From: Candidatus Bathyarchaeota archaeon
Lineage (GTDB): Archaea; Thermoproteota; Bathyarchaeia; Bathyarchaeales; Bathyarchaeaceae
Length of the DNA: 29,669 bases
NCBI GenBank assembly: GCA_029879825.1
Contig: JAOUPL010000003.1
Span: 1-29,669, forward strand
Reading direction: 5' to 3'
Position 1 is the first letter of the stretch, and the number at the start of each line of letters is the position of its first letter. The notes under the pieces were generated by a model. That model did not search any database and was not told the origin of the DNA. It worked only from the letters and a program-made list of their open reading frames with translations. Shown here one piece after another: positions 4,189 through 12,431 of this stretch. The position numbers were made by a program, and so were the translations under genes.

Positions 4189-5220
4189 ATGACTGAAGCA
4201 TACCTCCCTGAAAGAATTCGAGTTTCAACAGGTTCAGCTATTGTACTCGGGTTGTTGCGGGGTAGGTTGGACGCTGAACCTACAACTATCTATCTGCTCA
4301 CGTATCGAGATGAAAAGTGTTCTGCCAATTGCGGTTTTTGTCCCCAAGCTAGGACGAGTATAGGTAGGGCGGACATGCTTTCTAGGGTTACTTGGCCTTC
4401 CTTTCCAACCAGACAAGTGCTTTTCAGAATAGAGAGAATTGCAAAAACTGATGATATAAAGCGGGTTTGCATTCAAGCGCTGAATTATCCAAAGGTTTTC
4501 GACGACATTTTGAGCCTCGTAGGAGAAATCAAGTCACGAGTAAAAGTGCCAATATCTGTTTCTTGTCAACCCGTAAATCGAGAAAAAATGAAAACGCTTG
4601 CAGAAGCTGGCGTTGACCGAATAAGTATAGCCTTGGACGCTGCCACCGAGGAGATTTTTGACAAGATTAAGGGAAGACTTGTCGGTGGGCCATACGTTTG
4701 GAAGAGACAACGCGAAGCTTTGAGGGAGACGATGAAAATTTTTGGAGAAGGTTCCGTGACCACTCATCTCATCGTAGGTCTTGGAGAAACAGAGGAGGAA
4801 ATGGTTCAAATGATTCAATGGTGCGTTGATTTAGGAGTCTATCCCGGCTTGTTTGCCTTTACACCCATCCCAGGAACTCTTTTAGAAAACAGTCCCCAAC
4901 CATCTCTCAGCCATTACCGGAGGGTTCAGATAGCCCATTATCTCATAACCCATGGAAAAACGACGTGTAAAAACATGCCTTTCGATGATGACGGTTGTCT
5001 CATTAACTTCGGTGTCTCTGGGGAGCAGTTGAGAGAAGTTATCGAAACTGGAGAGCCTTTCGTCACTTCTGGATGTCCCGGCTGCAATCGACCCTACTAC
5101 AATGAGAAGCCTAGTGGTCCTATCTACAATTATCCTAGGCAGCCTCTACACGAAGAGATCGCTGAAATAGAGAGACAGATCGGAATTCTATGTCCAAAGC
5201 CTTTTAGGCCTTCTTATTAG
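4189..5220 (+). CDS. BioB-like radical SAM protein (candidate archaeal lipoyl synthase subunit)
   Basis: A 343-residue radical SAM enzyme. The [4Fe-4S]/SAM motif is C-S-A-N-C-G-F-C (Cys44, Cys48, Cys51), of the CxxxCxxC type. TIM-barrel elements follow: 'VCIQALNYP', 'VPISVSCQPV', 'GVDRISIALDAA', 'VTTHLIVGLGETEEEM' and 'FTPIPGT'. The C-terminus has a second Cys pair, 'GCPGCNRPYYNE' (about 296 and 299), plus Cys335, which may hold an auxiliary cluster. This resembles biotin synthase and the archaeal LipS1/LipS2 lipoyl synthases, which build lipoate with two such proteins. A lipoate-protein ligase lies 6 kb away, consistent with that. The start at ATG 4189 is preferred over a TTG at 4147 because the conserved part begins there. 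Its 3' end overlaps the convergent surface-protein gene by 33 bases. The exact reaction remains uncertain. Confidence 0.8.
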   Translation: MTEAYLPERIRVSTGSAIVLGLLRGRLDAEPTTIYLLTYRDEKCSANCGFCPQARTSIGRADMLSRVTWPSFPTRQVLFRIERIAKTDDIKRVCIQALNYPKVFDDILSLVGEIKSRVKVPISVSCQPVNREKMKTLAEAGVDRISIALDAATEEIFDKIKGRLVGGPYVWKRQREALRETMKIFGEGSVTTHLIVGLGETEEEMVQMIQWCVDLGVYPGLFAFTPIPGTLLENSPQPSLSHYRRVQIAHYLITHGKTTCKNMPFDDDGCLINFGVSGEQLREVIETGEPFVTSGCPGCNRPYYNEKPSGPIYNYPRQPLHEEIAEIERQIGILCPKPFRPSY

Positions 5221-5856
5221 AAGGATTAAGACTGTAGCCGCGGAGACTACGGTTGTCGCGACAAGGATGTACATCACATTTCTGGTAGAACCCAAATCGC
5301 TTTTGTAGTTTTCCAATTTTGTGTAGTTGGCAAGCAAAGAGTCATAAGCCGCTTGAAGTCCCTCAAGTTCTACGTTCTTCACGTAGGTTACAACGAAGCC
5401 GGCAGGAGGTGGATTTTCTATCGTCACCTTCATTCCGCCGCCGGGGAATTGCACGCTCCATTCTCCCCACTCTATGATACCATAGAGTAAGCCGGGGCAT
5501 GTATCATTAGGTATCGTTATTACATGGTCAACTTGATATGGCACTGTGTTTATGTATATGCCCGCAAGTGGGGGTGAAATTTCCTCCGTTTCGTTTCTTA
5601 GTCCATAAATATTTACGTGAATGTATTCAACGTGGATATTGCCTGAAGCTTCAGCTGTTACGTTAACGGTAACGGTTATATTTTCACCAGGATCCGCGAC
5701 GTATGGAGCTACAATGCTAACTTTGAGACCTAAAGAATCTACTTCATAAACGAGCCGTCTCTCTTCAGATGTAGCTCTTACTACAGAACCGTAAGTCAAG
5801 GTCAATAGAAGCATTAGCAGATTCAATGACAATACAACGACTTTTTTCCAGTGCAT
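5188..5856 (-). CDS. Secreted, C-terminally anchored surface protein
   Basis: A 222-residue protein starting at ATG 5856, with GAGGTGA six bases upstream; an earlier in-frame start at 5883 would lie at the expected transcription start. It has a signal peptide (MHWKKVVVLSLNLLMLLLTL then TYGSVVRA). The extracellular part of about 130 residues is predicted beta-rich: 'PGENITVTVNVTAEASGNIH', 'GMKVTIENPPPAGF', with several N-x-T/S sequons (NIT, NVT, NET, NDT, NYT), suggesting an N-glycosylated immunoglobulin-like sandwich. A short helical stalk ('AAYDSLLANYTKLENYKSDL') leads to one membrane helix ('VMYILVATTVVSAATVLILL') and a basic tail (RRPKRLWT). This layout is common for archaeal cell-surface proteins; the ligand is unknown. 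It is convergent with, and overlaps by 33 bases, the radical SAM gene. Confidence 0.75.
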   Translation of the reverse strand: MHWKKVVVLSLNLLMLLLTLTYGSVVRATSEERRLVYEVDSLGLKVSIVAPYVADPGENITVTVNVTAEASGNIHVEYIHVNIYGLRNETEEISPPLAGIYINTVPYQVDHVITIPNDTCPGLLYGIIEWGEWSVQFPGGGMKVTIENPPPAGFVVTYVKNVELEGLQAAYDSLLANYTKLENYKSDLGSTRNVMYILVATTVVSAATVLILLIRRPKRLWT

Positions 5857-5904
5857 TTTTTCACCTCTTAGGATTCGGCACAATTCCAGTTTTCTCTATA
5901 GAAG

Positions 5905-5913
5905 AATATTTAA
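5905..5913 (-). promoter_or_regulatory. TATA box for the surface-protein gene
   Basis: The minus strand reads CGTTAAATATTCTTC. TTAAATATT lies 50 bases from ATG 5856, giving a predicted leader of about 24 bases that contains the GAGGTGA ribosome site. Confidence 0.5.
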
Positions 5914-6009
5914 CGATTATTATTTTTCTCGAATATGCGTCTATATTAAGCCGTTAGTTCTTGCAGAACGCAAACTGCTTCTGCATATTTTATTATGTTC
6001 TAACAATTA

Positions 6010-6047
6010 TTCTGAAGAAGAAAATAAAAAATTTTAACGTTAAAATT
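6010..6047 (-). terminator. Intrinsic-type terminator after the small membrane gene
   Basis: On the minus strand the perfect 18-bp palindrome AATTTTAACGTTAAAATT (6030-6047) overlaps the stop codon of the small membrane gene and runs into TTTTATTTTC. The stem is A/T-rich, so the T-rich tract is probably the main archaeal stop signal. Confidence 0.4.
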
Positions 6048-6276
6048 ACCTCAGGGAACGAACGAACCGTTGATATATGTAAATAAAATAGATGCAGGCG
6101 AAAATCGTTAGAAACACTTCGAAGGATAGTATCAGTTGATTTTGCTCTGTGGCTAGGAAGTAGCCTCGCCGTGATATGTCCCAGAAGACCAGCATCTCGA
6201 GGAAAATGGAACTGCTTAGGCAACCGAGACCCAAACTGTGGAACAGTAGCCGCCAGCTTAATTGTGTTCTATTCAA
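6046..6276 (-). CDS. Small two-span membrane protein
   Basis: A 76-residue frame with two hydrophobic stretches, 'LLFHSLGLGCLSSSIFLEML' and 'ILSFEVFLTIFACIYFIYIY', joined by 'SRRGYFLATEQNQL', ending in basic 'QRFVRSLR'. The start used is a TTG at 6276 with AAGG directly in front; an upstream in-frame stop rules out a longer form. A short form from the internal ATG (LVFWDISRRG...) would lose the first span. No family is recognised. A palindrome with a T-rich run at its stop supports a real transcription unit. It lies upstream of the surface-protein gene on the same strand, 189 bases away. Confidence 0.45.
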   Translation of the reverse strand: MNRTQLSWRLLFHSLGLGCLSSSIFLEMLVFWDISRRGYFLATEQNQLILSFEVFLTIFACIYFIYIYQRFVRSLR

Positions 6277-6416
6277 CCTTAGTCAGTAATCGATAAACCT
6301 TAGGCGTTAATTATACGTTATGAATCCACTCTATGGAACACACTTAAGAATTGCAAAAGGTGATTTCTGTTAATTATTTTGAACTTCGAAAAACAATATC
6401 AGCTATTATCGGAAGG

Positions 6417-9149
6417 TTAAGTCCAGCGCCATATCTTCCTTCCGTAGAAAATCTCTGGCAATATCAGCAAGCCTGAAAGGGAAGCGACTACAACAATTGC
6501 CCAGTCGGAGGGATTCGTTATGGGAACCGTTTCAAAGAGTCCTATGTAAGGTATGGCAAGCGTCAATAGGGCGGACCCAATAACAGCAACTACCAGAAAC
6601 TTGTTAGACAAGAAACTCATCCTAAAGGCGTTGCGTCTTTCGGATCGGCAATTCCATACTACAAACAGTTCCTGCAACGTTGCCCGCATGAAAGCCATAG
6701 TTCTCGCATACGCCAATTGCTGTGACCTCAGGGGTTCTGGAAGCAAGTGTGCACCAGTGAGATAGAACTGCCAGTAAAATATGCCTCCCGTTAAGAGGAA
6801 CTGGAATGTAAAAGTGGCGATTATTGAAGCAAGCCTTCCGTGTAGTACACCCTCATTTGGGTTGCGTGGAGGACGCTGCATCACGTCTGGTTCGGGAGGT
6901 TCCATGGTCAAAGCCACAGCTGGTCCTCCATCCGTGACCAAGTTTAACCATAATATCATGCCAGCAGTGAGTGGAAGTTCTAGGCCCATAAGAGCAAAGG
7001 AGGCTATGATGCCTAATTCGTCGAAATTGCAGCGCATTAGGAAGAAGGAGAACTTTCTTATGTTATCGTAAATGCTTCGTCCTCCATCAACGGCGTTAAC
7101 TATTGTGGCGAAGTTGTCGTCTGCCAGCACCATGTCTGCGGCTTCTCTTGTTACGTCTGTGCCGGTGATGCCCATGGCTACGCCAATATCCGCCTGCTTG
7201 AGGGCCGGTGCATCGTTCACTCCGTCTCCAGTCATGGCAACAATTTGCCCTTTCTTTTTCAGCGCCCCAACTATTCGAAGCTTATGTTCCGGAGAAACTC
7301 TGGCGTAGACCGCGACATCTTCCACTATTTTCTCAAATTCTTCGTCACTCATATTGTCTAGTTCGGCGCCAGTCAATACTACATCGCTTTTCAGCATGCC
7401 TAGCTCCTTAGCTATGGCCACTGCTGTAAGTTTGTGATCTCCAGTTATCATGACGGTTTTTATGCCCGCTTGCTGGCATAGACGGTTAGCTTCCTTCGCT
7501 TCTGCTCTCGGCGGGTCAATCATTCCCATCAAGCCCAGAAAGACTAAGCCTTTCTCCAAGTTTTCTTCATCAAATTTTTCTGAGGTAGTCCTTGGCAACT
7601 CTTTATAGGCTACGCCGAGCACACGTAAAGCTTCCCTTGCCATTCCTTCATTTGTTCCTAAAACTTGTTTTCTTTCTTTTCCACCTAGTTTAGTTGTTTT
7701 GCCACCTTTAAGAATGCAATCACAGTGCTCTAAGATGGTTTCAGGGGCTCCTTTAGCGTAGGCGAATATCTTTCCTTCAGGTGACTTGTGGACAGTTGTC
7801 ATACGCTTTCTCTCGGATGTGAAGGGCACCTCCTGCACACGGGGATCCGTGTTCTCCAAGCTTTCTTTCGTCATTCCCGCCTTGGCTGCGGCTACAATCA
7901 ATGCCCCTTCGGTAGTGTCTCCAATTATGCTCTTTCCATCATAGTGGGCGTTAGAGCATAAGGTGCCAGCCCTCAACAGCAAAGCGAGGTGGGTATCCTC
8001 CTTTGGGTCTATGCGAACGCCGTTTAGGAAGAATTCGCCTTTAGATTCGTAGCCGACTCCTGTTACATTGATCATCTTGTCGTTGGTGTAGATTTTGCGT
8101 AAGGTCATTTCGCCCTTTGTTAGTGTACCAGTTTTGTCGGAACAGATGACGGTTGTAGCCCCTAACGTTTCAGCTGAGGCAAGTCTTCTAATGATTGCGT
8201 TGCGTTTTGCAAGTTCACGGGCGCCGAGGGCAAGGGATATGGTTACTACGGCGGGTAAGCCTTCTGGAACGGCTGAAACAGCGAGCGCAACCGATGTTTC
8301 AAAGGCCTTTACGATGTTTCCTACGGCCTCGCCTACTCCACCTACTCCAAGAACAAATATTTCGTACAATTCAAGAACAAATATGATAGCACATATACCT
8401 ACAATTATTATTCCTAATTTTTTGGCGAAGCGTGCTAGCTTCTGCTTGAGAGGAGTATCTACCTCCTCCACAGCTTGAACCATCTCAGCAACTTTTCCAA
8501 ACTCCGTACTCATGCCTGTAGAGGTTATTACAGCTTTTCCTCTACCGTATGTCAGGTGGGTGGCCATGAAAACAGAATTTTTTCTATCAGCCACAGGTGT
8601 TTTCTCGTCAAGGACCCCGGTTACCTTTCCCACAGGCGTGGATTCACCCGTTAAAACCGCCTCATCAGTCTTCAAATCCACTACCTCCAGGAGTCGGCCA
8701 TCAGCTGGGATGCGGTCTCCAGACTCCAAAAGGACGATGTCACCAGGCACAACCTCCTTGGCGGGTATAAGCATCTCTTTTCCGTCTCGTAAGACCCGAG
8801 CCTTGGGAGCGGTCAACTTTTTCATGGCTTCCATTGCCCTTTCTGACCGATACTCCTGAACAAAACCAACCACTGCATTGAGGGCTACAATGGCACCTAT
8901 GGTTGAAGCATCTATAATCTCCCTAATTCCCAATTCAATGACAACTGCTATTAGAAGCATTATCACGAAAATGTCCTTAAACTGACTAAGAAATATTTGA
9001 AAAGGGGTTACTCTCTTTCTCTCCACCAGCTCGTTGGGCCCGAATTCTTGCAGTCGACGTTTAGCCTCTTCCTCACTCAAGCCTTTCTCGTTGGCTTTTA
9101 AGGCTCTCATGAGTTCCTCCGTTTCCATAGCATGCCATTCGGGGCTCAA
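6417..9149 (-). CDS. P2A-type Ca2+-transporting P-type ATPase
   Basis: A 910-residue cation pump of the SERCA/PMCA-like P2A class. Domains in order are an N-terminal cation-ATPase domain (WHAMETEEL...GPNEL), the actuator with TGES (167-170), M4 PEGLP (295-299), the phosphorylation site DKTGTLT with Asp338, nucleotide-binding KGAPE (466-470), the hinge MITGDH (567-572) and TGDGVND (640-646). Ca2+ ligands of SERCA are kept: Glu296 in M4, Asn708 and Glu711 in M5 (NFDE), Asn736 and Asp740 in M6 (NLVTD), and Glu827 in M8 (LQELF), so both Ca2+ sites may be present. Ten membrane helices are expected. The TTG at 9149 is used because it is the only start that keeps the conserved E-W-H; an ATG at residue 8 is the alternative. 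It probably exports Ca2+ from the cytoplasm. It is divergent from the pyrophosphatase. Confidence 0.93.
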   Translation of the reverse strand: MSPEWHAMETEELMRALKANEKGLSEEEAKRRLQEFGPNELVERKRVTPFQIFLSQFKDIFVIMLLIAVVIELGIREIIDASTIGAIVALNAVVGFVQEYRSERAMEAMKKLTAPKARVLRDGKEMLIPAKEVVPGDIVLLESGDRIPADGRLLEVVDLKTDEAVLTGESTPVGKVTGVLDEKTPVADRKNSVFMATHLTYGRGKAVITSTGMSTEFGKVAEMVQAVEEVDTPLKQKLARFAKKLGIIIVGICAIIFVLELYEIFVLGVGGVGEAVGNIVKAFETSVALAVSAVPEGLPAVVTISLALGARELAKRNAIIRRLASAETLGATTVICSDKTGTLTKGEMTLRKIYTNDKMINVTGVGYESKGEFFLNGVRIDPKEDTHLALLLRAGTLCSNAHYDGKSIIGDTTEGALIVAAAKAGMTKESLENTDPRVQEVPFTSERKRMTTVHKSPEGKIFAYAKGAPETILEHCDCILKGGKTTKLGGKERKQVLGTNEGMAREALRVLGVAYKELPRTTSEKFDEENLEKGLVFLGLMGMIDPPRAEAKEANRLCQQAGIKTVMITGDHKLTAVAIAKELGMLKSDVVLTGAELDNMSDEEFEKIVEDVAVYARVSPEHKLRIVGALKKKGQIVAMTGDGVNDAPALKQADIGVAMGITGTDVTREAADMVLADDNFATIVNAVDGGRSIYDNIRKFSFFLMRCNFDELGIIASFALMGLELPLTAGMILWLNLVTDGGPAVALTMEPPEPDVMQRPPRNPNEGVLHGRLASIIATFTFQFLLTGGIFYWQFYLTGAHLLPEPLRSQQLAYARTMAFMRATLQELFVVWNCRSERRNAFRMSFLSNKFLVVAVIGSALLTLAIPYIGLFETVPITNPSDWAIVVVASLSGLLILPEIFYGRKIWRWT

Positions 9150-9393
9150 GTCAACCGCCTACTTTTACCCAACCGTACAATTTCACATTTAGCATTTTAA
9201 GGCATCCTTGCTCCTAAAAAGCATTTCTTTCAGTTAATGTCTTGTTTTCTCCACAGCCGGCAAAAAGGCTGTAATAAGGAGTAGCTAAAGACGTAAAATA
9301 TCTTTATGAATTAGATAATGCCTAACAAGTCGGCGAAAAACTTAAGATATCCCTGTCAGTGCTCAATAAGTCTACGCATTTGGTGTGATTAAA

Positions 9394-11442
9394 ATGGAGT
9401 TGTGGACGATTGCGCCGCTCGCGGCTTTAGCTTCAATAGTAGTTGCATCCTACCTCTTTGTTTACGTTAACAAACAAGATAGCGGAACCACGAAGATGCG
9501 TGAAATTGCCGGAGCAATACAAGAAGGCGCCAACGCCTTTCTGAAAAGAGAATTCATGTACCTTGCAGTCTTCGTTGCAGTCGTAGCCACAGTCCTAGCA
9601 ATCTTCCTTCCCAAGAACGGCCCCATTATGGGAGTAGCGTACATTTTTGGTTCAATCTGTTCAGCTTTGGCTGGCTACTTCGGAATGACGGTTGCCCTAA
9701 AAGCAAACGTCCGATCAGCCCATGCAGCAAAAGAAGGGTTGAACAAGGCGTTTCCAGTGGCATTTCGCGGTGGAGCCGTCATGGGCTTATCCGTCGTTGG
9801 ATTCGCTATGCTTGGAATAAGCGTTGTCTACTACCTCACCGGCGATCCGGGAATCGTCCTCGGCTTCAGCTTCGGTGCAAGCGCCATGGCGTTGTTTGCA
9901 AAGGCAGGTGGAGGCATATACACAAAAACCGCTGACGTAGGCGCCGACCTTGTGGGCAAAGTAGAAATGGACATTCCAGAAGACGACCCTAGAAATCCGG
10001 CGGTAATAGCAGACAATGTTGGCGACAACGTAGGAGATGTGGCAGGCATGGGCGCTGATCTATTCGACTCGTACGTTGCGAGTATTGCAGCAGTAATGAT
10101 ACTGGCAGTAGGTCTTGCACCTGGAATTTCATCCTTTGATAATCCTTTTGTCAATTTGCCACTAATATTTGCTGGGCTAGGAATCTTGGCCTCAATCCTA
10201 GGCGTTGCTATTGTAAGAGTTGGTAAGAAAGGCAATCCGGGAAAAGCGCTTAACTGGGGGACATACATAACTTGTGGCATCTTCATCATCATGGCGTTAT
10301 TCGTAACTCTCTATCTTCGGCAAGAAATTGAAACTTGGGCTCAGAGCAATTTAGAATCTTCGTTATATCCATTTCAAATATGGGGTGCTCTAGTAGTCGG
10401 GTTAGTCGCTGGCGTCGTAATTGGTATCACAACAGACTACTTCACTTCCATAGACAGAGCCCCCGCAATAAAAACCGCTGAAGCATCAAAAACCGGAGCA
10501 GCCATCAACATAATAACTGGTTTTTCCTACGGTTTGATAAGCATGTTTCCACCTCTCCTCGGCATAGGCATCGCATCCGCAGTAGCCTACGGTTTAGCCG
10601 GAGTGTATGGAGTTGGCATCGCTGCCGTTGGAATGTTATCCATCGTCGGGATGATCGTTGCCGGCGACGCCTACGGTCCAATCGTCGACAATGCAAAGGG
10701 AATCGCAGAGCAGTCGGGACTTGGAGAGGAAGTGATTGACATTGCAGATAGACTGGACGCCGCTGGCAACACCGCTAAGGCCATAACGAAAGGATTTGCA
10801 ATAGGAGCCGCAGGATTGACGGTGCTTGCACTGCTTGCTACCTTCCAAGAGATTTCAGGGGCAGCTGGTTTTGATTTAATGAAACCACTAGTTTTAGCAG
10901 GTGCGCTCATCGGTATTGCTATGCCACCGTTGTTCTCAGCGCTGGTGATGCTTGGCGTCGGTAAAAACGCCTTTAGAATGATCGAAGAGATCAGAAGGCA
11001 GTTCAGAGAAATTCCAGGTCTAAAGGAAGGAAAGGAAGGAGTAAAGCCAGACTATGCAACGTGCGTAGACATCGCCACAAAAGGAGCCTTGAAGGAATTG
11101 ATTCTTCCAAGCGTCCTATCTATCGTTGTTACTTTGGTCGTAGGCTTCGTTGGCGGCATAGACGCTCTTGGCGGATATTTAGGCGGCAGCATATTCTCTG
11201 GTTTGATCTTTGCCCTTTTGATGTCTAACGCTGGCGGACTATGGGACAACGCCAAAAAATACATTGAAGCCGGGGCGTTTGGCGGTAAGGGTTCAGAGCC
11301 TCATAAGGCTGCGGTTGTAGGCGACACTGTAGGTGACCCATTCAAAGATACAGCGGGTCCATCGCTAAACACGATGATAACCGTAATGTCTCTCGTAGCT
11401 TCGGTGTTTGCTCCCCTAATTGTCATGTATGCTCTACTATAG
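9394..11442 (+). CDS. hppA: Membrane-bound H+-translocating pyrophosphatase (K+-independent type)
   Basis: An ion pump driven by pyrophosphate hydrolysis; 682 residues and about 16 membrane helices. The pyrophosphate/Mg site is seen in 'TADVGADLVGKVE' (about 179-191) and in 'NPAVIADNVGDNVGDVAGMGADLFDSY', with the matching C-terminal 'GDTVGDPFKDTAGPSLN'. The motif 'GNTAKA' (458-463) carries Lys462 where K+-dependent enzymes have Ala, the marker of the K+-independent, H+-pumping class. The start at ATG 9394 is chosen for GGTGTGAT seven bases upstream; an in-frame GTG at 9385 is possible. In the cell it recovers energy from biosynthetic PPi and keeps the PPi level low. It is divergent from the Ca2+-ATPase (244-base spacer) and convergent with lplA. 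Confidence 0.95.
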   Translation: MELWTIAPLAALASIVVASYLFVYVNKQDSGTTKMREIAGAIQEGANAFLKREFMYLAVFVAVVATVLAIFLPKNGPIMGVAYIFGSICSALAGYFGMTVALKANVRSAHAAKEGLNKAFPVAFRGGAVMGLSVVGFAMLGISVVYYLTGDPGIVLGFSFGASAMALFAKAGGGIYTKTADVGADLVGKVEMDIPEDDPRNPAVIADNVGDNVGDVAGMGADLFDSYVASIAAVMILAVGLAPGISSFDNPFVNLPLIFAGLGILASILGVAIVRVGKKGNPGKALNWGTYITCGIFIIMALFVTLYLRQEIETWAQSNLESSLYPFQIWGALVVGLVAGVVIGITTDYFTSIDRAPAIKTAEASKTGAAINIITGFSYGLISMFPPLLGIGIASAVAYGLAGVYGVGIAAVGMLSIVGMIVAGDAYGPIVDNAKGIAEQSGLGEEVIDIADRLDAAGNTAKAITKGFAIGAAGLTVLALLATFQEISGAAGFDLMKPLVLAGALIGIAMPPLFSALVMLGVGKNAFRMIEEIRRQFREIPGLKEGKEGVKPDYATCVDIATKGALKELILPSVLSIVVTLVVGFVGGIDALGGYLGGSIFSGLIFALLMSNAGGLWDNAKKYIEAGAFGGKGSEPHKAAVVGDTVGDPFKDTAGPSLNTMITVMSLVASVFAPLIVMYALL

Positions 11443-11460
11443 AAAAACTATTGATCTCAT

Positions 11461-12264
11461 CTACGATAAGACAACTGCTTTACCGTTAAAGTTCCAATCT
11501 TCAGTCGAAAACTTATTTCTACGAATTTTTTCAGCCAGTTTCCACTCGTAACTCGTCAGTTCTTCCTCCGTAAGCTGTATTTTCAGCGCCTTCTCAAATC
11601 CTTTAACTAGAGCTTGATACGCCTCTTCCATAGACATCCGCAATTCAAGTTCTTGCTGGGCAGACGTCAACTTTTTCTTTGATACCTCCAGCACATCCAC
11701 TAATGTTTTGGCCCACGGAACCTTAAGAAAAGTAAACATTTTTTCATGGTTTATGTCCACTAGAAATGTTCCATGCTGAAGTAGTATGCCTCTCTTGTAA
11801 GATTGAGCGCTTCCTGAGATTTTCTTTCCCTTTATCGTTATGTTGGGACACTGTTTCGAGTCTAGTGGGTTGAATTCTGCAACGGTTCCAAGAATTCTGA
11901 CAGCTTCAATAAGTCCCTTGCATACTGTTTTGTAAGCAGAGATTAGGTCCATGTCTGCGTATCCTAAATCTTTTCCATCAACGACCAAGCTGTAGGTTAT
12001 TTCCCCATCATAATCGTGGTATACGGCTCCTCCACCCGTAATTCTTCTTACAACATCTACGCCATGTTTTCTACAGTTTTCCACGTGAACTTCGCTGAAA
12101 AGGTCTTGAAAGCGACCTATGGACACGGCTGAGGGTTTCCACCTGTAAAAGCGGAGGGTATTCGGCACTTTCCCAGCGATTCTAGCCGTCAAAATAGCCT
12201 CGTCCATGGCCATATTTGTGAAAGCGTCTCCAACCTCTAGTCCAAGCAGTCTCCAAACATCCAT
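11461..12264 (-). CDS. lplA: Lipoate-protein ligase A family (catalytic domain)
   Basis: A 267-residue biotin/lipoate ligase-fold enzyme that activates lipoate (or transfers a lipoyl/octanoyl group) and attaches it to a lysine of lipoyl domains. Seen: 'NMAMDEAIL' near the start, 'RFYRWKPSAVSIGRFQ', the binding loop 'RRITGGGAVYHD' (73-84), 'ITYSLVV', and 'GKKISGSAQSYKRG' with the catalytic-type Lys148. The protein ends soon after the catalytic domain with a helical tail (EWKLAEKIRRNKFSTEDWNF). It lacks the full C-terminal domain of long bacterial LplA, so it may need a separate partner, as the split archaeal LplA/LplB does, or act as a transferase. The start is ATG 12264. It is convergent with the pyrophosphatase. 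The BioB-like protein at 4.2 kb may feed the same pathway. Ligase versus octanoyltransferase is not decidable here. Confidence 0.87.
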   Translation of the reverse strand: MDVWRLLGLEVGDAFTNMAMDEAILTARIAGKVPNTLRFYRWKPSAVSIGRFQDLFSEVHVENCRKHGVDVVRRITGGGAVYHDYDGEITYSLVVDGKDLGYADMDLISAYKTVCKGLIEAVRILGTVAEFNPLDSKQCPNITIKGKKISGSAQSYKRGILLQHGTFLVDINHEKMFTFLKVPWAKTLVDVLEVSKKKLTSAQQELELRMSMEEAYQALVKGFEKALKIQLTEEELTSYEWKLAEKIRRNKFSTEDWNFNGKAVVLS

Positions 12265-12303
12265 TTTTCACAGCCACGAATGATATTCATATAAAATGCG
12301 GTG

Positions 12304-12388
12304 TTAAATATTAGAACTGCGGAGAAATTCCCGCGATTTCCCCTCCTTTCTACCTTTTTAGGAGGACAACAAGCGTATGATTAGTTAA
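12304..12388 (+). promoter_or_regulatory. Promoter and structured leader before the EamA gene
   Basis: The TATA box TTAAATATTAGAA (12304-12316) is followed by GCGGAGAAATTCCCGC and ATTTCCCCTCCTTTCT, a match to the elements at 12925 and, on the minus strand, 2507. CCTCCT (12342-12347) can pair with AGGAGG (12360-12365), which is itself a perfect ribosome site. That site leads to a three-codon frame, ATG ATT AGT TAA (12377-12388). The arrangement looks like a leader with a masked mini-cistron, upstream of the real start at 12432. Confidence 0.45.
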
Positions 12389-12431
12389 AAATAATAGGTT
12401 GACCGTTTCTATGAACGTTAGGTGATTAGGA

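Noticed and set aside
8095..8859. Plus-strand frames opposite the Ca2+-ATPase gene (up to 127 codons)
   Set aside because: They are antisense to a clear P-type ATPase with all motifs; no start sites or known domains.
9150..9393. RNA gene between the Ca2+-ATPase and pyrophosphatase genes
   Set aside because: No tRNA-like fold or conserved RNA motif was found; it is best explained as two divergent promoters.
9831..10292. Minus-strand frame of 153 codons opposite the pyrophosphatase gene
   Set aside because: Shadow of a strongly conserved gene; its Pro/Ala/Ser-rich composition is the mirror of Gly/Ala codons.
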